DNA from: Hydrangea macrophylla
Lineage: Eukaryota; Streptophyta; Magnoliopsida; Cornales; Hydrangeaceae
Length of the DNA stretch: 64,000 nt
Assembly (NCBI GenBank): GCA_033977485.1
Contig: CM066982.1
Span: 34,636,218-34,700,217, forward strand
Reading direction: 5' to 3'
Shown here: positions 33,225-44,412 of the stretch, in pieces
Layout: every line of letters begins with the position of its first letter
Position numbering within the stretch: the first letter of the stretch is position 1
Notes under the pieces: generated by a model
The model's input: the letters and a program-made list of their open reading frames with translations, nothing else
What the model was told of the DNA's origin: nothing
The model's database searches: none
Position numbers and translations under genes: made by a program

Positions 33225-34625
33225 TCATGCATCCATCCTATCTAACGTCGCAGACATTTTACTCATCATTTGAATTAATTGTTGCGTTAAGTTGACATTA
33301 GACATAGGATCTTCCTCTTGCACCTGTTTGTGCGGAGGAACGTACACATTAGATTGTTGATTATTAGGAGGTTGCACTTGGTTATAATTATTATATCTGT
33401 TTTGATTGTATGGCTGGGACTGCCTATTGTATTGCCCTTGATATTGGTTATTGTTATTGTAGGGCTGCTGTTGTTGGTGTTGATTTTTGGTCCCAGCATC
33501 ATTTTTCCAATCAAAACCAGGGTGATTCCATCGATTGTTATTATTTTGTGAATTATTGTTGTTATAGGAATTCCCTGTCCCCCTATACCCTTGCATGGCA
33601 TTCATTTCCATGGGGGGTTGTTCTTGAAAATACGGCACATTGGGACAATATTGGGTAATGTGCCCCAGCATATTGCACGTGTCGCATGGTTCTTCAGGTA
33701 AATTCTGCCTCGAACTTCCTCCTTTCATACCTAACTCCTCTACTTTCTTAGCTAGTTCTTCGTATTTAGTCATGAGTTGATCTTCATTGTTTAGTTGATA
33801 TAGGCTTTTCTCTTCTACACAGGATATCTGTGAGCGTGAGATATCGTCAGAATTCGACCATTCATGAGCATATTCGGCCAACCATTCGAAGTGGGCTTCC
33901 GCCTCTTCGGTATTTTTACGGAGAAATGGGCCTGAGCTCATGGTTTCAACCAACTTTTTCGTCTCACCGTTTAACCCATTATAAAAGAAGCTGATTGTTC
34001 GCCATTTCTCGAATCCATGGTGTGGGCACGAGAGAAGCAGATCTTTGAAACGCTCCCATGTTTGAGTGAAGGTTTCGTTGCTCTTTTGTTTATAAGAATT
34101 GATTTGGCGTTGAAGATCAGTGGTCATGCGAGTTGGATAAAATTTCTTAAGAAATGCGGTGTTCATCGCCTGCCAGGTGAAGATTGAATTGGGTTTTAGG
34201 GTGAGTAACCACGCCTTTGCCTTATCCTTCAAGGTGAAAGGAAATAGCATTAGACGTGTCACGTCCACAGGACAGTTTTGTGAGAATGTTTTGCAAACAT
34301 CCTCGAAGTCCTTGACATGTAAGTATGCCTTCTCATTTTCCATCCCATGAAAGGTGGGAAGAAGTTGGATCATCCCATTGCGAAATTGAAATTTGCCATT
34401 ATGTGGTGGGATTAGAATGCAAGAGGGAGTAGGTGCGTGTTCTGGTTGCATGAGATCGCACAAAGGACGCAGTGAGTCGTCCAATTGTACCACCAGATTG
34501 TCACCATTTTCACTTTGATTATCACCCATTGATTCAGTAGGAGTAGCTACAGGGTTAATAGAACTAGAGGAATCTGATAAGTAGAGCGGATTTTCGAAAA
34601 TTCCTTCGATGGAATTGTTGGGCAT
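33225..34625 (-). CDS. gag: Athila Gag (466 residues, ends at nonsense codon)
   Basis: Structural capsid/nucleocapsid protein that packages the element RNA in the cytoplasm. The frame starts at the first ATG after the PBS. A Retrotrans_gag-like helical region covers about residues 95-250, with W-E-R-F-K-D-L-L. A CCHC zinc knuckle is formed by C314, C317, H322 and C327 (C-X2-C-X4-H-X4-C). The tail is strongly Asn/Gln/Tyr-rich (about 355-445). The frame stops at TGA (33225-33227), but the same frame continues into protease, so this stop is probably a C-to-T change in the gag-pol fusion rather than a natural terminus. Gag itself looks usable. Confidence 0.85.
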   Translation of the reverse strand: MPNNSIEGIFENPLYLSDSSSSINPVATPTESMGDNQSENGDNLVVQLDDSLRPLCDLMQPEHAPTPSCILIPPHNGKFQFRNGMIQLLPTFHGMENEKAYLHVKDFEDVCKTFSQNCPVDVTRLMLFPFTLKDKAKAWLLTLKPNSIFTWQAMNTAFLKKFYPTRMTTDLQRQINSYKQKSNETFTQTWERFKDLLLSCPHHGFEKWRTISFFYNGLNGETKKLVETMSSGPFLRKNTEEAEAHFEWLAEYAHEWSNSDDISRSQISCVEEKSLYQLNNEDQLMTKYEELAKKVEELGMKGGSSRQNLPEEPCDTCNMLGHITQYCPNVPYFQEQPPMEMNAMQGYRGTGNSYNNNNSQNNNNRWNHPGFDWKNDAGTKNQHQQQQPYNNNNQYQGQYNRQSQPYNQNRYNNYNQVQPPNNQQSNVYVPPHKQVQEEDPMSNVNLTQQLIQMMSKMSATLDRMDA

Positions 34626-34742
34626 GAACGAAGAGAGTTCCTAAGGAGAGTGTTTTACCTAAAGGACTAAAAGAAAAAGGAAAATAAAAGCAGAAAAAGA
34701 TTAAGAAAGATTGAGGTAACCTAAGAATTAACTCGTCGCCTT

Positions 34743-34760
34743 CCCCGGCAACGGCGCCAA
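34743..34760 (-). other. Athila primer binding site
   Basis: Minus strand TTGGCGCCGTTGCCGGGG, the typical Athila PBS (tRNA-Asp type), 5 bp inside the 5' LTR. Confidence 0.9.
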
Positions 34761-34765
34761 AAACT

Positions 34766-36370
34766 TGGCACGAATATCTTTCTGTGTGCGCTTGTGTGCT
34801 ATACCCAAGTGTAGGTAATCGTGCAAGTAGTAAACTGGATTAAGTCCAGGTCGATCCCACAGGGAAGGATGAGAATTAATTTACCTAGATTAAACTCAAA
34901 AAGAAAACAAAATTCAATGTTTTGAGAGAAATGTAGAACACAAAGTTCTACGATTAACAACAACTAAAATTAAAAGCAACTAAATTAACTTAACTAACGA
35001 TTGACTATTTAACTAAAGCAAGATTTTAAAAACGGTTTTTCTTAATAAAAGGAAAGTGCTGGGATCACACGAATCCACTATGACCCAGCCATCTACCATG
35101 CAATTGCAGTTAAGCTCAATGGAGTACAACTTCTACAGTATTCCGTACTTCTCTAAGGATATAGAATCAATAGTCCTTTCATGGCCGGGACTATATCATC
35201 TCAATTAAGTTTGAAATACACAAAGGTGGTTTAATTCAATAGTTAAGACTCGCACCTACAATGGTGTGAGCATTGAGGGTGGTTTGCAAAATATATTAAA
35301 AGAAAATGCCTTAAGGCTTAGAGTTTAAAGACTGTTTTGACAAACTGAGCATTTGGGGACAGTTTGATAACGAATCAGTAAAGCAGAAAGTCTTGGAATA
35401 TTGTATAAGATGTTCTCAAGAATCAGTGGATTCGATCGATCGACGCACTTTCGATCGATCGAACACTTCATCTCTCGATCGATCGAACAACCTTCGATCG
35501 CTCGACTAAGTCTCCGGTCCGATCGATCGAACTACATCTGATCGATCGAACACAGGAATAGAAATACTGCATGGCAGAGGCCTGAAATCACAGTTTCATC
35601 GTGATTTCCCAACCTCGGACTACTCAGACATGGTCTGGGAAGTCTCAGATCTATTTTCAACGTAAAGGTTCATTACGGTATCGTTTGTTTGTGAGTTTTT
35701 CATTAAAATTACAAAAACTAATGATTTCGACTTAGCTAGCATGTAATACTACGAGATTGAAGGCTAAACTACGATTAACTAAGTGCAGAATGTAAACAAA
35801 ACAATAGTAAGTAACCTGGAACGAAGAAACTTGTATTAAACTATAGAAAATCCAAGCTAACAATGATGAATCTTGATAAAACCTACAAAAACACAAGTAA
35901 AACTCTCTTCTCTCTATGAAAACTAATGAAAACCAAGTGTGGACGTCCTCTGGGACGTAAACAAAACGAGTATATATAGTAGAAGCCTAATGCTAGGGTT
36001 AAAAACCCGTTTCTGCTGCGTGCACGTATAATCTGATAAAAGGCATGTTCGATCGATCGAACAACTCTCGATCGATCGAACTTCTTCGAGCGCTTGAGCT
36101 TTACTCAATCGATCGAACTCTGAATTTCAGCTTTTGATTGTCTTCATTAGAATTCAACACTTCCTTTTATTGTTATCTTCCAATCTTATACAGAGCAGCA
36201 TTAACCTGCACAAATAACCACTAAAACAATACCACTTATCATAGTTTAATCACAATGTGTAAAAACTGGTATTGTAATTCAAACTGCAGATAAACCGAGG
36301 AGTTGTAGACTTTTCTAGTGTATTTTCTTCTTTTAGCGCGGTTGTATTTTACAAATACCCCCGCTTGTCA
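34766..36370 (-). repeat. Athila 5' LTR (right copy)
   Basis: Runs TGGCACGAATATC (34766) to ...CGCTTGTCA (36370) on the plus strand, 1605 bp. Its TATATATA box at 35971-35978 drives the minus strand. TTCGATCGATCGAA clusters lie at 36047-36118 (70-145 bp upstream) and 35430-35552 (420-545 bp downstream). It is longer and apparently more complete than the left LTR. Confidence 0.95.
35971..35978 (-). promoter_or_regulatory. Athila 5' LTR TATA box
   Basis: TATATATA lies within the 5' LTR. It is conserved in the left LTR (about 23018-23027) and in the second copy (56881-56888). Confidence 0.65.
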
Positions 36371-36503
36371 TTTCCCAAATACATGTGCTAGTGGGACCAC
36401 CTTACGAACATGGGACCACTTAAACACTCTCCAATCAAAATCTAGTGGGCCCACTATCACTTGTATATGGGAAGCATTTGAAATTTGAAATTTGGAAAGC
36501 ATA
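36371..36503. mobile_element. Foldback MITE, remaining left arm, loop and right arm
   Basis: After the target duplication (36371-36375), bases 36376-36400 complete the left arm. A loop of about 44 bp follows, then the right arm (36445-36503), which reads GTAACGCTATGCTTTCCAAA on the minus strand. Without the Athila element the MITE would be about 169 bp. Its own target duplication is not obvious. Confidence 0.75.
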
Positions 36504-39010
36504 GCGTTACTCTTTGCACATGTGGACATGAGTTGGGAGTTGACTTATTTACCCTATATTTTTGGAATGTATAAAATGTCACCACTGTGTAGCAAGATAG
36601 GGAAGATGGATGCTCCACTCTTGGACCCGATGAGTTGCAATAGTTCGTGAGTAGCCAGATTGTCCAAACCACACAATGTAACAGTAATAACACTAATAAT
36701 CAGAGAAAATAGAAGTGCCCAAGGATCATAACTTAAGTCATAAGCATTACTAAACATAAGGGATACATAAGGTCTTACAAAACATTCGGAGTCTAGAAAT
36801 AAAAGTACTACATAAGTCTGGGATTACAACATAATATAACAACAAGCCGAACAGGTGGCCAAACATATCATCTAGGATAAGCTGAACAAAGCTAAACATA
36901 ATTTCGAGAAGCCTCTCAACAAGGTCCTCTAATCGAGCATCCGGGCCTGCCTCAACTGGCAAAGGGGTACCATTCTTCTCTGTATTGCTCATCTTCTTGG
37001 TAGTCGGCTTCTGGGTCCTCTTAGAATTGGTAATGTGAGCATAGAATGCCTAGGCGAGTACACCGTCAGCTATTAAGCCGAGTGAATACAACACAACAAT
37101 TGCATACTAACAAAACATAGATTAAAAGCATATATGGAAACACAATTAAGATTAGAATGTAATTATCATTTATTCATTATTAGAATTCTCATCACACATC
37201 TTGTTTCGAAGTCAGTACTGTTCTAGTGACAACCATAATCTCAATGCGACTCAAGACAACACACTTAAACAGACAAGTCCAACTAACACAATGTCAACTC
37301 ACTTGAAAGCATCACCCAGTTGGCCCAAACTCAAACATACAAACACTGTACTTGTCTAAAAGATCATAGCACAAATATCATCACCCACCCAATTGGTTGC
37401 TAGTTACCATTGGTAACCCATTGGATCCGCTTTTCCACACCATGGATATCGTCGCCCACCCAGTTGGCTGCTAGTTACTGAAGCATTCTCCATGACTTGG
37501 TAACCCATTTTATCTTTTACTAGCGTTACCCACCCAGTTGGCCCAAATTAGTAAATGGTATCCGTAAATCATTCTTTACACATAAACCTTGCCCACTCAG
37601 TTGGCCCCATAAATAATTCACAGGAACATACCTATTACTAATGCCCCTCATGGCCTCGATATCATCATACATGCAACTCTTAGCTTCAAGGTCCACGTGA
37701 CCGAGCCTAACATAAATGACATGCAATATGACTCTTACACGTAACATGAACCTCAGTTAGTACTATCCGTATCATCGTCTCTAACATGAAAGGTCCATAT
37801 AATATCTACGTAATCATATGTAAGTATTTGGAAATATCACATGATCAAGATAACATATGAAACATACTGAAAACAGACACTACAGCACTTAGGAATACTG
37901 GAAATGTAATTATAGTAGCTCGAATGGAATCAAAATAGCCTGAAAACAAAATTTAGTAAAACTGTCACATTTGATCGATCAAGGCTTGATCGATCAAGGG
38001 TTTGCATGATTGATCATGCCTCTCTTTTACAAAATCTGATTTTTGAACATCTTCTGAGTTTGATTGTAAGAAATTGTCAATATGAAAAAATACTTCTTTT
38101 AACAGTGTGTTTACAAGAATATTAGTCTCAAGTCCTCAAGCTTACTATCATACTACATGCATCAACGTACAACATTCTAAACACATAGTACAAGTATCTA
38201 AGCACATCTTTGGCAACATCTATAACATGTAGAGGTTGAATTCACATATAAGTACACATGCAAGTAGTATAACACATAGCACATGTTTATATAGCATCAA
38301 AACAACATTTACACGAAATAGTGCCTTTGATCGATCAAGGGATGATTGATCAAGCTCGTCTTCTTTACTAACTTGCTAGAAAAACTAAGTATTACAAAAT
38401 GATTTTTGGTTCTATTTTCGCATGGCTTTTTATACAAGTCTAAACTATAGTTTGGGAGCACCCAAAGGAGTCTTGTAGACTTGTACTCACCTTGAGTAGA
38501 TGTCTTTGTGTTTTAAGCTTTGCTTGAAGCCTTAATGGCCTTCTCATCCACTTGCTTTATTCTTCCTTCTCTAGACTCTAAATCTCTTTCTCTCTCTCTA
38601 GAACTCTCTATCTCTCAATGTATAACAAAGATAAATGAAAGCATATGTGTGTGGTTTATATAGATAAAGAGTGGGTCAAAGCTCTTTCTCTCTTTCTCAC
38701 TCGGTCCACACACTCTATCTCTCTATCTATGTGTGTATAATCTAATTGTATGTCAGTGTATATGTGCAAAAGTGAAGTAATGATAGTATGTGTGTAAGTT
38801 GATGAGACATAATAGGATGATGGTGGTGTAAAGTGATGATGTGTGAAGTGAGAGCTCAATGGGAGGTGCTATGATGAAGCTTGGGAGGTTCTAGGTTGCA
38901 GACTGACCATCTTAGGCATCTAGAAGTGAAGGTAGTGGTAATAATGAAGCTATAGCTCATAACAGCCAAATGGCAAGCTTTGACAGTCACCTTTGATCGA
39001 TCAAGGGTTG
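36504..39010 (-). repeat. LTR-like non-coding region of a Tekay-like element
   Basis: Lies downstream of the Tekay-like pol at 39160-43243, where its 3' LTR is expected. It has a minus-strand TATATAAACC box near 38653-38664, CTTGATCGATCAAG palindromes at 37972-38015, 38332-38352 and 38993-39018, and five CCCAGTTGG words at 37313-37600. I cannot fix the LTR ends. The small frames here lack recognisable domains. Confidence 0.5.
37313..37605. repeat. Periodic CACCCAGTTGGC repeats, about 72-bp spacing
   Basis: Copies start near 37313, 37386, 37457, 37530 and 37592, some followed by a shared GCTAGTTACC...GGTAACCCAT block. They are diverged. Confidence 0.7.
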
Positions 39011-39159
39011 ATCAAAATGAAAATTCTAAAATGTTAAACCAAGCACAGAAATGCAAACAAAATTCACAGATAATTTCATATATTACAGCTCGTAGAAAAG
39101 TATAATAGGGTTTATAGGGGTTATAACTCTCCATAAACAATAAAAAGATTTCTTCCTCA

Positions 39160-40520
39160 TTTCTAACTAAGTTCTCAAGAAGCTTCGCCTTCGTCATGAT
39201 GCTTTTGGACTTTCACCAATGGAATCTCTTTGTTCCTCAACTTCTTGACTCTGTGATCCAAAATCTTGAATGGTCCTTCATAGTAGGTCGTGTTATCATT
39301 AACTTCAATGTCTGTGAAATCTAATTTGTGAGAGTTATCTTGAACATACCTCTTTAGCATACTTACGTAAAATACATTTTGCACGCCGGACATCCTTGGT
39401 GGCGATGCAAGTCTATAGGTGACTTTGCTGATTCACTCCAAAATCTCTAATGGTCCAACATATCGAGGTGATAACTTACCTCTTTTCTTACCAAATCTCA
39501 TAACTCCTCATATTGGTGAAACCTTCAAGTGTACATGGTCTCCTACTTGATACTCTTTATCCTTGTGCTTCTTGTCGGCATAACTTTAACACCTACTCTG
39601 TGCTATACGCATTCTTTCTCTCATAATTTGGATCTTGTCTCTGGTTTCCTTAACCATGTTGGGTCCCAACTACTAATCATCACTCGCTTTGGTCCAATAC
39701 GAAGATAATCTATACGATCTTCTGTACAATACCTTGAATGGTGCTATTCTAATACTTGCTTGGAAACTATTGATATATGCAAACTTAATCAGTGATAAAT
39801 GATCTTCCCAAGATCCTTCAAAGTAGATTGAGCAAGCTCTTAACGTGCCTTCCATTACTTGATTGGTCTATTCTGTCTGACCATCAGTATGGGGGTGATA
39901 ACTTGAACTCATATTCAACAAAGTTCCCAAGGCGACTTGCAAACTCTTCCAAATTTTTGAGGTGAAAGGAGAGTCTCAGTGCAATACTATCGTGATAGGT
40001 ACTCCGTGCATTCTCACAATCTATTGAATGTATAACCTAAGCATCTTTTCCATCAGATATGTCGTATTCTAGGCGATGAAAAGTGCAGATTTGGTGAGTC
40101 GGTCGTTAATCAACCAAATCATGTCATGGTTTTACTGAGTCCTCATTAAACCAACCACAAAGTCTATAGAAATATGTTCCTACTTCAATTCAGGAATGGG
40201 CAACAGTTGTACTAATTTTGTTGGCTTCTAGCGATCAACCATGACTTGCTGGCACATCACACATCTGGATATATAATCACTGACATTTTTTTCATACCTT
40301 CCCACCAGAAACTCCTCTTAAGGTCCCAGTACAACATTGTCTCTCGGGGATGTACGGTCAATTTAGATTTGTGTGTTTCATCCATCACATCTTTCCTTAA
40401 GCTTCTATCACCTGGTACACACAGTCTACCTTTACATCGATATCTGCCATCTATCCCGATGCTCCAAACTTCTGGCTCTTTGCTTGACATCTTTGTAAAC
40501 CTGTCTCCAAGTGATTTATT
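39160..40520 (-). pseudogene. pol: Tekay-like integrase with chromodomain-like end, decayed
   Basis: On the minus strand, the integrase zinc-region block (CVPGDRSLRKDVMDETH, FWWEGMKK) is at 40257-40490. The core tail with SFQASIRIAPFKVLY is at 39673-39855. The GVQNVFYVSMLKRY and ILDHRVKKLRNKEIPLVKVQ chromodomain-like ending is at 39175-39393. TGA stands where the family has Trp in A-S-W-E-L. Order and strand match one element whose RT lies at 41130-42400. Multiple stops make it non-functional. Confidence 0.8.
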
Positions 40521-42950
40521 CTCCTATTATGTCTCAAGGATTCTATCTATCAAAATTTACTGCATAAATAGATATCCAAAGAATAGTCTTTTACTTGATT
40601 TCGGTGTCTGAACATCAAATGTTGACAAGATCTCTAATGCCTGCCATTCTCTAATCATAAAAGAGGTGATCAATTCGTGGGGTTTTTGACTTAATGCATC
40701 CGCGACTATATTTTCCTTATCAGGGTGGTACTTCAATGTAAAGTTATAATCCTGTAACAATTCTATCCACCTTCTTTATCTCTTATTCAACTACTTTTGA
40801 GAGAACAGGTACTTCAGGCTCTTGTGGTTAGAAAATAAGTCAAACTTTTATCCAATAATGTAATGCCTCCAAATCTTGAGTGCAAACTCAATCGCTGCCA
40901 ATTCCAAATCACGCGTCAAGTAAATCTTCTTATACAGATTCAACTATCTTGAACCATAAGCAATTACCTTACCATCCTGCATCAACACTCAACCGAATCC
41001 TTAGTATAATACGTCACTGAAGATAGTGTACTTCTCTCTGCTCTCTAGGATAACAAGTACTGGTGCTAAGGTGAGTCTATCTTTCAATTTCCAAAAAGCA
41101 CGCTAATGATTGTCGTTCCATTAAAAATTTAAATCCATCTTGGTCGAATTTGTTAGTGGAGATGCAATCTACAAGAATCCTTCAAAGAATCTCCTATAAT
41201 ATCTTGTCAATTCAAGGAAACTCCTGACCTCTAAGGCTGTGGTCAGTCTACTCTAATCCAGAACTACGTCTGTCTTTGATGAGTCTATGGCTATACTGTC
41301 CTGTGAAACCACATGACCCAAAAATTTGACTTTTTTTAGCCAAAAGTTGCACTTATTGAACCTCGCATACAAGTGGTTGTCTCTGAGGGTCTGTAAAAGT
41401 AATTCCTAGATGCTTCTAGTGTTCTTTCTCTGTCCTTTAGTAATAGTGAACTACTGTGACTAACGATGTACTAATTGATATGACAAGTCAATAGTGAACT
41501 ACTATGACTGTCATGGATTGGATCAACAGTTGGAATAACCATGATCAGAAGAACTGGCGATGTACAAATTGAGATGATAAGTCGACAGTGAAATACCGTG
41601 ACTGTCATGGATTGGACTGACGATGTACTAATCCGGATGACGGGTTAACAGTGAACTACTGTGAATATCATGGATTGAATTGACGACGTATTAATTAATA
41701 CGACTAGTCAATAGTGAACTATTGTGACTGTCATGGATTGGATTAATAGTTGGAATAACTGTGATCAAAAGAACTAGCAATGTACGAATTGAGATGACGA
41801 GTCGACAGTGAACTACTATCACTGTTATGGATTGGACTGACGATGTACTAATCGAGATGACAAGTCGATAATGAACTACTATGACTCATGAATTGAACTA
41901 ACGATGTACTAGTTGGATCAAGATGTCGTTGATAAACATGATGGTGAATTGATCCAAATATGGCTTAGATATTCGATTCATCAAGTCTATAAATACTACA
42001 GGAGTGTTCGTTAGTCCAAACGACATGACTAAGAACTCATAATGTCCATACCTTGCCCTGAAGGTTGTCTTTGGTATATCTTCTTTTTGAACCAGTAATT
42101 AATGATATCCCGAGCTCAAGTCTAACTTCGAGAAAGTAGTTGCACCTTTTAACTGATCAAAGAGGTCATCTATTTAGGGCAGTGGATACTTGTTCTTGAT
42201 TGTTGCTTTGTTCAACTCTCAATAGTCTATGCAAAGCCTCATCGATATATCCTTCTTCTTAACAAAGAGCGCTGGAGCTCCCTATGGTGAAGTCCTTGGT
42301 CTGATAAACCCAAAGTCCTCGAGTTCCTCCAATTGTTTCTTTACCTTAACCATCTTCGTTGGAGCCATTCGATAAGGTGCCTTAGATAGGGGTCATCCTA
42401 GGTGATAACTTAATTTAGAAGTCGATCTCGCACTTGAGTGGTAATCCAAATATATCTTGAAATGCATCTTTGAACTCAAAAATAATAGGGATCTGAGTGG
42501 GGGTAAGTTCCATACTAACGCTTCCAACAATAGCTAGTCGACTCATAAAAAGTGCATCATAATAGAGATTAAAAATCAAATGAAGGGCTCCTGGGTATGG
42601 TGAAGGAAATAGATTTGCTCACACAATCCAATTTGGCATGATACGTAGTGAGCCAATCAAATCTTAAAATGACATCAAACTCCTTCATCGATAACACAAC
42701 CAAATCAGCAGGTTAGGCTATGATTCTCAAGAGTCAATGGGCAATTCTTGTATACTTTACTCAAACTCATGATTACTCCTAAAGGTGATACAACACTTAG
42801 AGCCTTCTCTAATGTCTCAGGTACTAAACCTAGCAGTTATACTACTCGAATAGCAATGAAGGAAATAGAAACCCATTTCAAACAAAACCTTAACTCTGCT
42901 ATTGAATAGAGTCAACGTCCCTTCTATAGGTTGTTATTCGCCTTCATTGA
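40521..42950 (-). pseudogene. pol: Tekay-like RT-RNase H with a tandem-repeat block inside, decayed
   Basis: Minus-strand RT runs from PR-linker remnants (about 42450) through A-P-Y-R-M-A-P, F-V-K-K-K-D and F-S-K-L-D-L-S-S-G-Y-H to the catalytic box region F-I-N-D-I-L (about 41930), where FIDD is expected. The chain is then interrupted by about 490 bp of tandem repeats (41441-41930). It resumes with C-N-F-W-L-K-K-V-K-F-L-G-H-V and Y-R-R-F (41130-41400). RNase H follows (about 40560-41050), ending LKYHPDKENIVADALSQKP. Stops are frequent. Confidence 0.75.
41441..41930. repeat. Tandem repeats of about 62 bp (some about 95 bp) inside RT
   Basis: About seven copies of an AGTGAACTACTGTGACTGTC...GGATTGGACTGACGATGTAC unit start near 41445, 41494, 41587, 41651, 41714, 41817 and 41872. 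Two copies carry an extra block containing GTTGGAATAAC, giving a higher-order period of about 220 bp. Confidence 0.8.
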
Positions 42951-42982
42951 AACTAGCTTCCTTGGGAATGATATCATTCAGT

Positions 42983-43218
42983 CTATCCCTGGGCTACTGG
43001 CTTATAATATCCTCCTGGTGGCAACCAGTAATCTCTTCTCACATCAATCGTCTTGCCACAGTTGTAGCGAACAACTTCCTTACGGGCATTCTTCCTTGGG
43101 GCTTGACAATCTTTAAAAATGTGCCTAGGGATCCAACAATTATAGCATCCTCCATCTCTTAGCCCTGTCCTTGGCTGTCCTTGGGTAGTTGGTGAAGGGA
43201 AAATAGGTTTAAAATGTT
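42983..43218 (-). pseudogene. gag: Tekay-like gag zinc-knuckle fragment
   Basis: Minus-strand translation contains C-Y-N-C-W-I-P-R-H-I-F-K-D-C, a correct C-X2-C-X4-H-X4-C knuckle, then a basic stretch and a second degenerate knuckle (Y-N-C-G-K). The upstream gag is missing: a Copia LTR fragment begins at about 43219. Confidence 0.75.
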
Positions 43219-43875
43219 GATTTAACACGCAACAAAAAAACAAGTCTATAAAACTTAATTAGCATGCCCGAATCTACTACTTATTAACTCTATAGATGCG
43301 TACAAGAGAGGGACAAGAGTTATACTTTTAAGTTTTGAACCCATTCTAAAATCTTTGATTTCCAGTAGCCTCCACTAGATGTTCTTCACTCTTATGACTC
43401 CTTTGGATGCTCCCGGAGAGACTAGGGTAGGACGAAATACTAATAAAGAGGATAAGAAGGCTAAGGAAATCCGAAAATAGTTCCTGTAGCTCTGGTAGAG
43501 AAAAATGACGATTATTTAATTCTATACGCAAGTGCCCTATTTGTAGATTCTCAGAACTAGCTTTACCTTCAATCGATTGAAGTGGCTTCGATCGATTGAA
43601 CATTGTTCGATCGATCGAACTTGCCTTGACTTCAATCGATCGAGACTACTTTGATCTATCGAACCTGTCTTGACAAGATCCTCTTATGCCTTTCCAAGCA
43701 TCCTAGTGGAGCTAAGAGAGGGACCTCCTAGGTTCTTTATTGTTGGCTTAAATCAGTTGTTAATTCCCATGACCAAACTCTTTGATTAGCAAATTAACCA
43801 ACTGATCAGTTAATGTTTACTCCACTATAAAATGATAAATGAACTCCAACGCAAAAGAACATATCCAAAGCGATG
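43219..43875 (-). repeat. Copia-type LTR fragment, second copy
   Basis: Shares an ordered series of blocks with 18612-19150: TCTTCACTC...GACTCC, GAGAAAAATGACG, CTATTTGTAG, GGACCTCCTAGGTTC and CCAACTGATCAGTTAA. It is truncated at both sides. At the palindrome position (43570-43662) it has TTCGATCGATCGAAC and TTCAATCGATTGAA in place of GGCAATCGATTGCC. Confidence 0.7.
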
Positions 43876-43879
43876 TCTA

Positions 43880-44412
43880 TATGTCTTGTTTCAAGTTACA
43901 TGCGCATCGATCTTCTAGATTTTTGTAAAAAAATGCTTTTTGGCCTCTCAAATCATCTACTTACATACTGTTGGAAAGCTATTAAGTTGAGTTTTAGTGT
44001 AAAAAATATTATGGGAGAGACTTAGATAAGAATTAAAGGTCAATTGAAGTCCGAAAATCTCTCAAAACTTTTGTCGTCTTTTCAAAATCAAACGACTTCC
44101 TTTTCAAAATTGCTTTCCAATGTGCATATTTTGAGATTTTTTAAAATTGAATCGTTGGATATCTAGATTACTGCGTTTTGAACATTTCATGTCCTTTAAT
44201 CCCTGAGTGAATAAGATTTCGAGAGACGTTTTTTAGAAAATTGGGATTTGTGCTTGAATAATGACTTTTTTGACCCTTGGATCACTTTCCAAAGTTCGAT
44301 CTTCTTGTTATGTGGAATACAACACCTTCCACTGGGTACTTTTCATCATCGAATCCTTCAAGTGCTTGTCCACCCTAAATTCTAAGAGTGTGGTCAAAAT
44401 TGGGTGTCTACA
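43880..44412 (-). repeat. Tat-type LTR start fragment
   Basis: On the minus strand it starts at 44412 with TGTAGACACCCAATTTTGAC, the same start as the other Tat-like LTRs. It runs about 530 bp before meeting the Copia fragment. There is no internal sequence. Confidence 0.6.

Larger units (their letters stand above)
21890..36370 (-). mobile_element. Complete Athila-lineage Ty3/Gypsy retrotransposon
   Basis: The element is 14,481 bp with two similar LTRs, PBS, PPT, TG...CA termini and perfect 5-bp target duplications TTTCC. In minus-strand order it has the 5' LTR, PBS, gag, PR, RT, RNase H, INT, two small accessory frames, an env-position gene, a long 3' UTR, PPT and the 3' LTR. gag-pol sits in a single frame from 34625 to 29061 with four internal stops. 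LTRs differ mainly by two deletions in the left copy, so insertion is probably young. It landed inside a MITE. Autonomous movement looks impossible without complementation. Confidence 0.95.
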
